Positions 8,916 to 17,097 of a stretch of 64,000 nt of DNA are shown one piece after another. Source of the DNA: Advenella sp. S44 (GTDB taxonomy: Bacteria; Pseudomonadota; Gammaproteobacteria; Burkholderiales; Burkholderiaceae_B); NCBI RefSeq assembly GCF_002810445.1, contig NZ_NEXS01000001.1, forward strand, positions 186,001-250,000. The letters run 5' to 3'. Both the position numbers and the translations under genes were made by a program. The notes beneath the pieces were generated by a model. It did no database searches, was not told where the DNA came from, and worked only from the letters and a program-made list of their open reading frames with translations. Position 1 is the first letter of the stretch. Each line of letters opens with the position of its first letter.

Positions 8916-9733
8916 ATTGTCTTTTGCGCTCCATATTGTAGAGCCTGTCTTAGTATCGACAGACATAGATCCGTATTTTCCGCCTGCAATTGGTGAGCGG
9001 CGCCTTCGGCCCGCAGCACCTTAAGGCTTGGGTGACTCTGCTGAAACCGGGCCACTTCGTCGCTGTTGATCACACCGCTGGCCATTGCTACGACCAGCGT
9101 GACGGGACAGTTGGTCGCCGCCACGTCCTGATAGATATCCTGTTCGTGAAAATCGCGATAAGCCACATCAATGACCCGCGGATCGCAAACCGCCATCCAC
9201 TGCGCGCGCTGGCGGCGCAGCGGTTCAGGCCACGGTGCGATCCCGGCCTGCTGCAAATACGCGTCGGCTTCACCCCGGCGGGCCGATTCGACCATTGCGT
9301 GGGTGCGTTCGCTGCCGATAGGATAGGGCCGGGTACCGGGCGCGCAGGCAGGAGGATCCAGCATCACCAGTTGCCCGATCCGGTGCGAACGCGCCGCCAG
9401 TCTTGCGCCAATGCGAGCGCCCATCGAATGGCCCACGACGATCGGCTCGTTCAGATCCATTGCGATCAGGAAAGCCTCCAGATCGTGTGCACATGCATCT
9501 AGCCCATAGTCCAGATGCGGCCCTTGCTCACTTAATCCGCGTCCCCTGACATCCAGGATCCAGACATCATAACCATCCTGCGCTATTGGTTCGGCAATGT
9601 GGCTCCATAACGCCGCAGGACTGACGATACCCGGCACAATCACCACCGGTCCCTTGGCTCCGACATAATGAAGGTAATGCTGCCGGATACTGTTGATCCG
9701 GACGTGTCCGCCGTCCTGGCGAGGTTCTGTCAT
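8912..9733 (-). CDS. nicD: N-formylmaleamate deformylase
   Basis: A 273-residue alpha/beta hydrolase that removes formate from N-formylmaleamate to give maleamate. The catalytic triad can be placed at S103 (GHSMGA), D126 (MLDPPA) and H247 (GAAH), against Ser101, Asp125 and His245 of P. putida NicD. The segments IRQHYLHY, VPGIVSPA and LDVRGRGLSEQGPHLDYG are also NicD-like. The start at 9733 has a ribosome site (GGAG, 8 nt before ATG). Starting at 9835 would add 34 unlike residues. It is coupled by ATGA to nicX and stands 149 bp after nicF. Confidence 0.92.
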   Translation of the reverse strand: MTEPRQDGGHVRINSIRQHYLHYVGAKGPVVIVPGIVSPAALWSHIAEPIAQDGYDVWILDVRGRGLSEQGPHLDYGLDACAHDLEAFLIAMDLNEPIVVGHSMGARIGARLAARSHRIGQLVMLDPPACAPGTRPYPIGSERTHAMVESARRGEADAYLQQAGIAPWPEPLRRQRAQWMAVCDPRVIDVAYRDFHEQDIYQDVAATNCPVTLVVAMASGVINSDEVARFQQSHPSLKVLRAEGAAHQLQAENTDLCLSILRQALQYGAQKTI

Positions 9734-9882
9734 GATGTCACTCCGTGAATGATACTCATCAAAAGGCATGCCACTGCGGCACCAAGAACATCTTGCGCTG
9801 ACCGGACGCGATGCCGCATCTGAAAGATGCTCCATCGTGTGCGGACCCGTCTCGAAAAGGCGCTAACATCTTGTGCCGGGAC

Positions 9883-10665
9883 TTATTCAGCAGGGAATGG
9901 ACCCTTTTGTACTGAAGTGAGCGGTATGAGGTTGATGACCTCTTCGGTGGACATGACGTCAGCATATTTGCTGTGCATATCAAACAAGTTGACGGCATGA
10001 GAGGTCTGAGACCGGTCAAAGACGGCATCATGCGGCACAATCACGTGGTAACCATAAGATGAGGCGTCCACGGTGGAGGCACGCACACAGCCACTGGTTG
10101 TCGTGCCTGTCACGACAACACAATTGACATCGAACGTGGTTAGATAGCTAACCAGGGGTGTTCCAAAAAATGCGCTGGCGTGATGTTTCGGTAACAGTAT
10201 ATCGCCTGCACCAGGTGCGCATTCCTTTACCATTTCGTAGCCTTTGGGCGGAATAGACATGATTGCAGGGGCTTTTTCTGCGAAGCGCTGTCCATCATGA
10301 TTTTTTTTGTAGGCCACATGGGGGAAAACTACCGGAAACCCACGAGCGCGAAAAGCATCGATCAGCCGAGAGATGTATGGGACTGCTCTCCAGCCATATT
10401 CACCGCAACTGGTCGGATATTCACGCTTGATGGATTCCAGGATCGGCAGGCGCGCATGTCCTACGGAACGGTATTGGACGTCAATGACCAGTAAAGCGGG
10501 CCGAATCTCGCCTTCGAACGGCTTGCCGAACCCCGCTGTTCGGTAAATTTCCTGCTCCTCCGGAGTGATAACGTGTTGCCACGGCGACGCTGAACGGTCC
10601 GGACCCCCGCTTTCTTCTTCGCGCAGATATATCTCTGGCGTCGAATCGATATTTGATGCTTTCAT
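9883..10665 (-). CDS. nicF: Maleamate amidohydrolase (isochorismatase family)
   Basis: A 260-residue cysteine hydrolase that converts maleamate to maleate and ammonia. The triad is visible as D62 (LLVIDVQ), K160 (LLPKHHASAFFGT) and C193 (TTTSGCVRAS). The protein has about 50 extra N-terminal residues before the fold begins, a little longer than usual. The ATG at 10665 follows AAGGAAGG; the frame is also open from a TTG at 10689. The gene sits between the monooxygenase and nicD in the order expected for 2,5-dihydroxypyridine catabolism. Confidence 0.88.
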   Translation of the reverse strand: MKASNIDSTPEIYLREEESGGPDRSASPWQHVITPEEQEIYRTAGFGKPFEGEIRPALLVIDVQYRSVGHARLPILESIKREYPTSCGEYGWRAVPYISRLIDAFRARGFPVVFPHVAYKKNHDGQRFAEKAPAIMSIPPKGYEMVKECAPGAGDILLPKHHASAFFGTPLVSYLTTFDVNCVVVTGTTTSGCVRASTVDASSYGYHVIVPHDAVFDRSQTSHAVNLFDMHSKYADVMSTEEVINLIPLTSVQKGPFPAE

Positions 10666-10685
10666 TTCCTTCCTTTCACTTTCAT

Positions 10686-11885
10686 TCAAACGCCGACGGT
10701 CAGCGCGTTGTAACTTACGATCCAGTCGTAGCGCTCTCGGACTTTTTCTTTACTCCACTGTTTTTCGATATAGCTGCGCGCCCTTTGCTCTTTGCCGAGG
10801 TCGGCATGGTGAAAGACGCGAAGCATATCCATAGAAGCGCGGGCCACCTTGTATCCGCGTTCCCGACGTAAGGCATCATATTGCTGCAGGGCAGATTCAA
10901 TGCCTTGGTCTCCAGTAAGTACATTAACCAGGACGCAACTATCCTCGAATGCCAGATTCACGCCTTGGCCCAGGTACGGCACCATGGAGTGACAAGCATC
11001 CCCTGCCAGCGCCACATGACCGCGCGCCCAGGTGGGCAATTCGTCGCGCACAAACAAGCCCCATTTGTAGAGCACGTCGGCGCCACTGATCATTTCTATG
11101 ACCTGTTCATGCCAGCCCTCGAAATCGCCTAAGCATGCTTCAAGTTCTCCAGGCTCTGACCAAGATTCCTGTTCCCATTGCTGACTATCCACCTGGCCGG
11201 AGAAACTGATAAATTGCCTGCCGTCATGCTGCACCGGGTAACTGGTGATGTGCGCCGTCGGGCCGACCCAAGTAGTCGCCATCGGGGTACGGTATTTTTC
11301 CGAAATGCGTTCGATCGGTACCAGTCCGCGCCAGGCGATAGCGTTCGTAAAGTTCTGCCGCACTTCACCAAACATCTGTTGACGCACTTTTGAGTGCACG
11401 CCGTCTGCACCGATCAGGACATCGGCTTTGACCGACGGTTTGCCCTCAAAATGCACCGTGACCCCGTCATTAGTCTCGTCATACCCAATACATTTGTGAT
11501 CCAGATGAATGCATCCTGGCTGCGCTTTCTCCAGCGCGCTCAGCAGAATACGATGCAACTCATAGCGCAGCACCATGTACAAGGTATGTTCCTTGCTGTT
11601 TTCAGCGCCTTTGTTATACACGGACCAAGCCTGGGCGGTATTCCACAGGCGTACCACCCGGTCAATGGGCGGCAGATTGATTTTCTCAAGATCTGGCCCC
11701 AGACCTAGATCGTTCAGGACCCGAGCGCCATTGATGGAAATCCACAAGCCTGCGCCTAATTCTCGATGAGCAGGAGCCTGCTCGTACACAGCTACCTGCA
11801 CCCCCTTGCGGGCCAGGCCCAGCGCCGTCGCCAATCCCCCCATTCCGGCGCCGGAAATCACCACTTTCTTTTCTGCATTTGCCAT
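10686..11885 (-). CDS. FAD-dependent aromatic-ring monooxygenase, NicC/HpaM-like
   Basis: A 399-residue single-component flavin hydroxylase. It shows the Rossmann motif GAGMGG (12-17), LIGADG (157-162) and the second FAD motif GDACHSM (295-301). In this operon it should convert a hydroxypyridine carboxylate to 2,5-dihydroxypyridine by decarboxylative hydroxylation, as NicC does on 6-hydroxynicotinate and HpaM on 5-hydroxypicolinate. From memory of P. putida NicC, its active-site His47 (GAGIH) is replaced here by W48 (GAGLW). NicC Cys202 also appears to be absent, while H212 may match His211. So the substrate may not be 6-hydroxynicotinate. The start at 11885 has AGGA upstream; an ATG at 11894 is less likely. 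Confidence 0.82.
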   Translation of the reverse strand: MANAEKKVVISGAGMGGLATALGLARKGVQVAVYEQAPAHRELGAGLWISINGARVLNDLGLGPDLEKINLPPIDRVVRLWNTAQAWSVYNKGAENSKEHTLYMVLRYELHRILLSALEKAQPGCIHLDHKCIGYDETNDGVTVHFEGKPSVKADVLIGADGVHSKVRQQMFGEVRQNFTNAIAWRGLVPIERISEKYRTPMATTWVGPTAHITSYPVQHDGRQFISFSGQVDSQQWEQESWSEPGELEACLGDFEGWHEQVIEMISGADVLYKWGLFVRDELPTWARGHVALAGDACHSMVPYLGQGVNLAFEDSCVLVNVLTGDQGIESALQQYDALRRERGYKVARASMDMLRVFHHADLGKEQRARSYIEKQWSKEKVRERYDWIVSYNALTVGV

Positions 11886-11920
11886 TTTGTTCATCCTATA
11901 TATCCACTTTCCATCACAAA

Positions 11921-12412
11921 TTAAGAATTTTCATTCAGTGTGCGCGCCGTATCCTGTACGGCCTCGATAATCTTCTGGTATCCCGTACAACGACAAATAT
12001 TTCCATGCAGATAATGCTTGATTTGCTCTACCGTAGGTGCAGAATGACGCGTCAGCAGGGCGCGGATCGCCACAATCATTCCTGGCGTACAGAAGCCGCA
12101 TTGCAAGGCACCATGCTTGACGAAAGCCGTCTGGATTGCGGACATCACCTCATCGTTCTTCGCCGATTCAATTGTCTGCACCGAAGCGCCTTCACATTCC
12201 ATGGCGAGCGTGCTGCAACTGGATACAGGCTTGCCATCCACCAAGACAGTGCAGGCGCCACAAACTTCTGCGTCACAGGACCGTTTGGTTCCCGTCAGGC
12301 CGAACTCATTGCGCAGAACGTCGATCAACAAATCTCGATGCGAAATTGTGGCGTTTTTACACTCGCCATTTACGACAATTGAAATATCCGACAACTGAGT
12401 ATTCACATTCAT
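11921..12412 (-). CDS. Molybdenum hydroxylase small subunit, two [2Fe-2S] clusters
   Basis: A 163-residue iron-sulfur subunit of the xanthine oxidase/CO dehydrogenase family. The plant-type ferredoxin cluster is bound by C46, C51, C54 (CDAEVCGAC) and C66. The second cluster is bound by C105, C108 (CGFCTPGM), C140 and C142 (NICRCTGY). It passes electrons from the molybdenum cofactor to the FAD subunit encoded just upstream. The start at 12412 overlaps the FAD subunit stop by ATGA and follows GGAG, so it is preferred over a start at 12421. Confidence 0.92.
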   Translation of the reverse strand: MNVNTQLSDISIVVNGECKNATISHRDLLIDVLRNEFGLTGTKRSCDAEVCGACTVLVDGKPVSSCSTLAMECEGASVQTIESAKNDEVMSAIQTAFVKHGALQCGFCTPGMIVAIRALLTRHSAPTVEQIKHYLHGNICRCTGYQKIIEAVQDTARTLNENS

Positions 12413-13257
12413 TTCACACACTCCATCGCACTGCGCACGGCCAGCACCGCGACCAGATGCTTCCGATAAGACTCGGAGCCGTACACTCCTTCGAGCACAT
12501 CCAGTCCGGCCATGTCTCGCGCCGCAGCCTGCATGACATCGAACTCACTCACCGCATCGCGTTCATTCAGGACAGCACAAACATTGTTGAGTCGCTCGGG
12601 CAGGCCAGTAATCGACCCGGCCCACGACTCCCACACAGGCGTTCCATCGACTAGATTACGTACACATGCAACGCCCGCCGAAGGCCGATTCAGGTACACG
12701 ACTTTCCGATAGGCGCAACGGCACTCCTCCGCTCCCAGGGGAACGACAATTTCCGTCATAAATTCAGCCTCTTCTCGTACGGTCGAATAAGGACCATCAA
12801 AAAATTCGCGCACTGGAACGTCGCGTTTACCCTGCCGTCCAATGAGGACAACGCGCGCGTTCAGAGCCGCCAATAGGGCAGGAGGATCCGCATTCGGTTC
12901 AGCAAAGCACAGATTTCCAGCCAGCGTGCCGGCACTGCGCACGCGAATATTGGCAATGTTGTGACTCAAATCGGCATAACCGGAAAGGACCCTTTTTACG
13001 ATCTCCGAATCTGCGATTTCCTGATGAGTCACCAGCGCGCCAATATGCAATGAACCGTCCTGCATCTGGATTTGATTGAGACGCGGAATTTTTTTCAGAT
13101 TGAGGACATGGCCGGCCTCGATCACCCGTTCCTTCATGCCGATGATCGCCTCTGTGCCGCCCGCGTAAAAGATGAAATCATCGTCGAAATCACTGGCCAG
13201 TTTCAATGCATCCTCTATGCTCTGTGGACTATGGAACTCAAACCGTCTTGGCTTCAT
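12409..13257 (-). CDS. Molybdenum hydroxylase medium subunit, FAD-binding (CoxM-like)
   Basis: A 282-residue FAD subunit. The two flavin-binding motifs of the CoxM/CutM family are present as AGGTE (32-36) and TLAGNLC (111-117), followed by the CO dehydrogenase flavoprotein C-terminal domain. A separate FAD subunit shows that electrons leave through flavin, unlike classical nicotinate dehydrogenase NicAB, which uses c-type cytochrome domains in its large subunit. Its 5' end overlaps the CoxG-like gene by 20 bp and its 3' end overlaps the small subunit by 4 bp. Confidence 0.9.
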   Translation of the reverse strand: MKPRRFEFHSPQSIEDALKLASDFDDDFIFYAGGTEAIIGMKERVIEAGHVLNLKKIPRLNQIQMQDGSLHIGALVTHQEIADSEIVKRVLSGYADLSHNIANIRVRSAGTLAGNLCFAEPNADPPALLAALNARVVLIGRQGKRDVPVREFFDGPYSTVREEAEFMTEIVVPLGAEECRCAYRKVVYLNRPSAGVACVRNLVDGTPVWESWAGSITGLPERLNNVCAVLNERDAVSEFDVMQAAARDMAGLDVLEGVYGSESYRKHLVAVLAVRSAMECVK

Positions 13258-13705
13258 CTATTTGCTCCAGCTCCTCATGTAAATTCACATCGAACTCGCG
13301 AAATATATCCGCGCATTTTTTCTTGACGACGGGATAACCCAACGTCGCAAGTTTTCCAGATATCTGGATATCCGCATCAATGTCGATAGTGACCAACTCC
13401 TCTTCTTGTCCAAGCATAAGGATCAGCTTGACCGAAACGCCGGTCGCAGTCTTCTTGTCCTTGCCGGAAGCGGTAATGCCAACCCGCTCATTCTCGACAT
13501 ATTCGTCCACGACAATCTCGCATGGCATTTCGAACTTGAAAGGTCCCACTTTTTGTCTGATCAGGGCCGTATAGTCTTTCAAGGGTTCGCGCTCTTCTAC
13601 ATCGCTGCAACCCGGTATCAATCCGGCGATTCGCGTCACGTCGAACAATAAGGCCCACAATGCCTCCCTGCTCGTGTCGACGCTCGTTTTTGTTTCAAAT
13701 TTCAT
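13238..13705 (-). CDS. CoxG-like SRPBCC protein
   Basis: A 155-residue protein of the CO dehydrogenase subunit G family (START/SRPBCC fold). It begins MKFETKTSVDTSREALWALL and continues with LIPGCSDVEE, a conserved CoxG signature. In CO oxidisers CoxG helps attach the enzyme to the membrane. Here it lies between the large and medium subunit genes with essentially no spacing, so it may anchor or mature this hydroxylase. It lacks the usual hydrophobic C-terminal anchor, ending about 15 residues after the SRPBCC core. The family is clear; the role is inferred. Confidence 0.85.
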   Translation of the reverse strand: MKFETKTSVDTSREALWALLFDVTRIAGLIPGCSDVEEREPLKDYTALIRQKVGPFKFEMPCEIVVDEYVENERVGITASGKDKKTATGVSVKLILMLGQEEELVTIDIDADIQISGKLATLGYPVVKKKCADIFREFDVNLHEELEQIDEAKTV

Positions 13706-13706
13706 T

Positions 13707-15980
13707 TCAATCTTCCTTTTGTAAGTGAATAGCGCGCCAGACTTTTTCTGGAGTCAGAGGTAAAGATCGTATGCGTACGCCATATTTTGTCCGGATTGCG
13801 TTAGCCACTGCAGGCGCGATAGGTAGAATCGAGCCTTCTCCCATTCCCCTGGAGCCAAAAGGACCAGGGCCGTCTTCGTTTTCAATGAAATGGGTATGCA
13901 TATTAGGCGCCTGCTCGATCGTGGGCACCTTGTAATCAAAGGCAGAGCCGTTGATTATCTGGCCGTCTTCGTATACATATTGTTCAGTTAACGTATGGCC
14001 AAGCCCCATCATCGCCGCGCCTTCGTCCTGACCTTCTGCGCTTTTCATATTCAGGACTTTACCGACATCGGCACAGAGCGTCAGATTATCAACTGTGATT
14101 TGGCCGGTATCTTCATCAACCGAAATTTCGCACACGCCCGCCGCCGTCTCCCAGAACAAGGGGGCCTGTTTCAAGGTACCGTTCTTGCTGTATGGCGTGA
14201 CACGGCCAATGGCCGAGAACTCGCCAGCAGTCAGCCCCTGGAAGCGGCGCAATAACTCCTTGAACGAAAGAAATTCCTTTGCGATTTGCACGCCGCCTTC
14301 AACGATCTGCACATCTTGGAGCTCTACACCCATCGCAAGGCTGCCCGCCTCCTGTAACTGCTCGCGGATTTGCCGCGTGGCGTCTTCGATCGCCAGTCCA
14401 ATAATGACAGTGGAACGACTCGCGCCGGTGCCCCAGTCATAGGGCGCCGATTGCGTGTCCGGTTCCAGTACCGTTACATTTTCCAGCGGCTGGTTCAGGT
14501 TACGCGCCGCGATGAGCCGCTGCACGCCGCGGGCGCCCTGGCCGATCTCTGCAGTAGTGGCTGCAACAGTGATATGTCCATCGGCCGATAGCCGCACAAT
14601 GGCTCCCCCAACGGGAAGGATGCCTGGGTCGGTTGCAGCAACTGCTACGCCGCGCAGCTTTGCCCCGTCGCTGGAATCGCTCATCGATTCCATCAGCGCG
14701 AGCGCATGCTTCAGTTCGTCACCTACGTCGACGTCGATGGGGCGCAGATCGGCCTTGATGACGCCATGTCGGGGCGCAAGATTGTGCCGGCGAAACTCAA
14801 TGGGATCCATTCCGATGGCATGTGCCATATCGTCAATTTGAGATTCACATGCCCAGACTGCCTGAGGTCCGCCGATTGAACGGAACGATGCTGCCGGCAC
14901 AGTATTTGTATAGACCGCACGAGAACGCAGGCGCAGGTTTTCGAAGACATACGGCCCGATCGCACGAATCGCCGCCTTGGTCGAGATGGCGGGGCCCGTA
15001 TCAGCATAAGCGCCACAGTTGGCCACGACGTCAATACTGCGCGCAGTCAACTTCCCATTGTGGTCCACTGCGGTTTTGATCGTAATCACCGTGTCGACGC
15101 GACGACAGGTTTGCATGGACTCCATGAGGCTTAACTGCAATTTGACCGGACGCTTGACGAATCGGGACAGTGCGGCGGCCAGCGGATCCAGCTTTACCGA
15201 TGCCTTGCCTCCAAAACCCCCGCCAACATACGGCGTATGCACACGCACCTTGGTAATGGGCAGGCCGAATACTTCCGAGCAGACTCGCTGGATAGCTGTC
15301 GGCGTCTGTCCGTTGCTCCAGAGTTCAAGTCCCTGATCGTGATAATTGGCAATAACGGCGTGCGGCTCCATGGCATAGTGATAAATACCAGGAAAAACGT
15401 AATCGTCTTCTAGCACTCTGCTGGCATTCTCAAATGCTTCATCGACCTTGCCCTGCTCATAGTCATACAAGTGGCAAATATTGGTGCCTTCGACCGGTTT
15501 GGGTCCACCACGAAAATAGAAGTCGTTCAGAACGTCGAAGTTTTCATGGACCAGCGGCGCATCGGCTTCTAGGGCCGCCTTGCCTTCCGTCACAAAGGGC
15601 AGCACCTCGTAGTCGATGTCGATAAGCTCAATCGCATCTTCCGCAATGGCCTCGGACTCAGCAATGACTACGGCCACGGGTTCGCCTGCATAACGGGCGA
15701 TTTCGGTGGCAATAACAGGACGGTCGTTGAAATACAGGCCCCAATGGATCGTCGCACATAGTTGCGGCGTCAGATCCTGACCGCTGAATACGCCCAACAC
15801 GCCAGTAAGGGCTTTGGCTTGGCCGCACTCAATGGAGAGAATCCGCGCATGTGGATGAGGACTCCTGATGATTCGGGCGTAGGCCATATCAGGCAAAACC
15901 ATGTCGGTTACATAGCGCGCTTCGCCCGATACTTTTTCCATGTAGTCGGGGCGAGTTTCAGTTCTGTTTTGTGCCTTCAT
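13707..15980 (-). CDS. Molybdenum hydroxylase large subunit, molybdopterin-binding
   Basis: A 757-residue catalytic subunit of the xanthine oxidase family. It has the aldehyde-oxidase a/b hammerhead domain at the N terminus (KVSGEARYVTDM), the GGFGGKASVKLDP molybdopterin motif (about 240) and the catalytic glutamate E715 in GMGEG near the C terminus. It should hydroxylate a pyridine ring next to nitrogen using water. Unlike NicB it has no fused cytochrome c domains. The start at 15980 has GGAA upstream; an ATG at 15998 has no ribosome site. The gene follows the Bug receptor directly in the operon. The precise substrate (nicotinate, picolinate, quinolinate or similar) is unresolved. Confidence 0.9.
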   Translation of the reverse strand: MKAQNRTETRPDYMEKVSGEARYVTDMVLPDMAYARIIRSPHPHARILSIECGQAKALTGVLGVFSGQDLTPQLCATIHWGLYFNDRPVIATEIARYAGEPVAVVIAESEAIAEDAIELIDIDYEVLPFVTEGKAALEADAPLVHENFDVLNDFYFRGGPKPVEGTNICHLYDYEQGKVDEAFENASRVLEDDYVFPGIYHYAMEPHAVIANYHDQGLELWSNGQTPTAIQRVCSEVFGLPITKVRVHTPYVGGGFGGKASVKLDPLAAALSRFVKRPVKLQLSLMESMQTCRRVDTVITIKTAVDHNGKLTARSIDVVANCGAYADTGPAISTKAAIRAIGPYVFENLRLRSRAVYTNTVPAASFRSIGGPQAVWACESQIDDMAHAIGMDPIEFRRHNLAPRHGVIKADLRPIDVDVGDELKHALALMESMSDSSDGAKLRGVAVAATDPGILPVGGAIVRLSADGHITVAATTAEIGQGARGVQRLIAARNLNQPLENVTVLEPDTQSAPYDWGTGASRSTVIIGLAIEDATRQIREQLQEAGSLAMGVELQDVQIVEGGVQIAKEFLSFKELLRRFQGLTAGEFSAIGRVTPYSKNGTLKQAPLFWETAAGVCEISVDEDTGQITVDNLTLCADVGKVLNMKSAEGQDEGAAMMGLGHTLTEQYVYEDGQIINGSAFDYKVPTIEQAPNMHTHFIENEDGPGPFGSRGMGEGSILPIAPAVANAIRTKYGVRIRSLPLTPEKVWRAIHLQKED

Positions 15981-16003
15981 TTGGGTTCCAACTTGCATAG
16001 CAT

Positions 16004-16987
16004 TTAATTAATTGTGATTCCGCCAGCCTTGATCACGGCCAACCACTTCGCGGTATCGGCTATCTCCAGTGCTTTCAGTTGTGCAACACTCTCATGCATG
16101 GGCACAGCGCCTTGCGCTCGCAACTTGGCGATGATCTCTGGATCTTTCAGCATCACGCCGACCTGTTTGTTCAGTTTTTCGATCACGGGTTCTGGCGTGC
16201 CCTTAGGCGCATAGATAGCGAACCAGGTATTGGCTTCAAAGCCAGGCAATGCACCCTCATCCAGCGTGGGTACGTCGGGCAGTTCTTCAGTCCGTTTTTT
16301 TGTTGTCGCAGCAAGCGCACGCAACTTGCCGTCTCGAATATGACTGAGCACTGCCGGACCCTGCTCTATGACCATGTCGATACGTCCGGCCAACAGATCC
16401 ACCACCATTCCGCCACTGCCCTTGTATGGGACGTGAAGAATATCAAGTTTGGCCTCTTGTTTGAACAACTCCGGGAAAACGTGCTGCGATGTACCGGGCC
16501 CTGCCGAACCATAGGTGTATTTTCCAGGCGCTTCGCGGATCATCTTGATCAGATCATCAATTGTTTTAGCCGGACTTGATGCAGGCACGACTACATAAGA
16601 AGGCAGGTTGGCCAGCGTAGAAACAGGCGTTAACCGCTCTTGCGCTTTATGCATGTTGTCTAGCAACGAGGGCAGGATAGTATGCAGCGATACCGCTCCG
16701 ACTAACAGTGTATGACCGTCGGGCGCCGCGCGTGCCACATTGTCGGCCCCTATCACTCCCGAGGCGCCCGGTTTGTTTTCCACTACAACGCTCTCGCCCC
16801 AAGTCTTCTGCAGGTTATAAGCAACTAATCGGGCGAACATATCCGTTGCCCCGCCGGGCGGATAGGGAGCTACTATTTTAATGAGTTTGTCTGGGTACGC
16901 CTCCACTGATTCGGCATGCGCCGGCAAACCCAAAAGCGCAGTACAGGTCGTAGCCAGCCAGATCAAGGCTATTTTCAAAGTCCGCAT
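16004..16987 (-). CDS. Bug family tripartite tricarboxylate receptor
   Basis: A 327-residue periplasmic solute-binding protein of the Bug/TctC family. It has a signal peptide ending at AHA (about 25), then PDKLIKIVAPYPPGGATD, the hallmark of the family, and GPGTSQHVF near the middle. No TctA/TctB membrane genes lie nearby, so it is an orphan receptor of the sort that is abundant in Bordetella-type genomes. As first gene of the pyridine operon it probably captures or senses the pyridine carboxylate. A ribosome site (AGGAGA) precedes the ATG. Confidence 0.9.
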   Translation of the reverse strand: MRTLKIALIWLATTCTALLGLPAHAESVEAYPDKLIKIVAPYPPGGATDMFARLVAYNLQKTWGESVVVENKPGASGVIGADNVARAAPDGHTLLVGAVSLHTILPSLLDNMHKAQERLTPVSTLANLPSYVVVPASSPAKTIDDLIKMIREAPGKYTYGSAGPGTSQHVFPELFKQEAKLDILHVPYKGSGGMVVDLLAGRIDMVIEQGPAVLSHIRDGKLRALAATTKKRTEELPDVPTLDEGALPGFEANTWFAIYAPKGTPEPVIEKLNKQVGVMLKDPEIIAKLRAQGAVPMHESVAQLKALEIADTAKWLAVIKAGGITIN

Positions 16988-17097
16988 TATCTCTCCTAAA
17001 TTTTTTATCTAAAATTCTGCTTGACAGAATGCACTTACGTCTAATAGAATTTATAACACGATATGAACCTAATTCAAAACTAGGGTATTTACCAACT
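16988..17097. promoter_or_regulatory. Divergent control region of the pyridine operon and IclR gene
   Basis: This 110-bp gap separates two divergent units. It holds a perfect inverted repeat, ATTCTG-N5-CAGAAT (17014-17030). On the plus strand a consensus -35, TTGACA (17021-17026), lies inside the repeat. A -10-like TAGAAT (17045-17050) follows at an 18-bp spacing and would drive the IclR gene. A regulator on the repeat would cover that -35 and also reach the start region of the catabolic operon on the other strand. Binding by the adjacent IclR protein is inferred. Confidence 0.6.
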
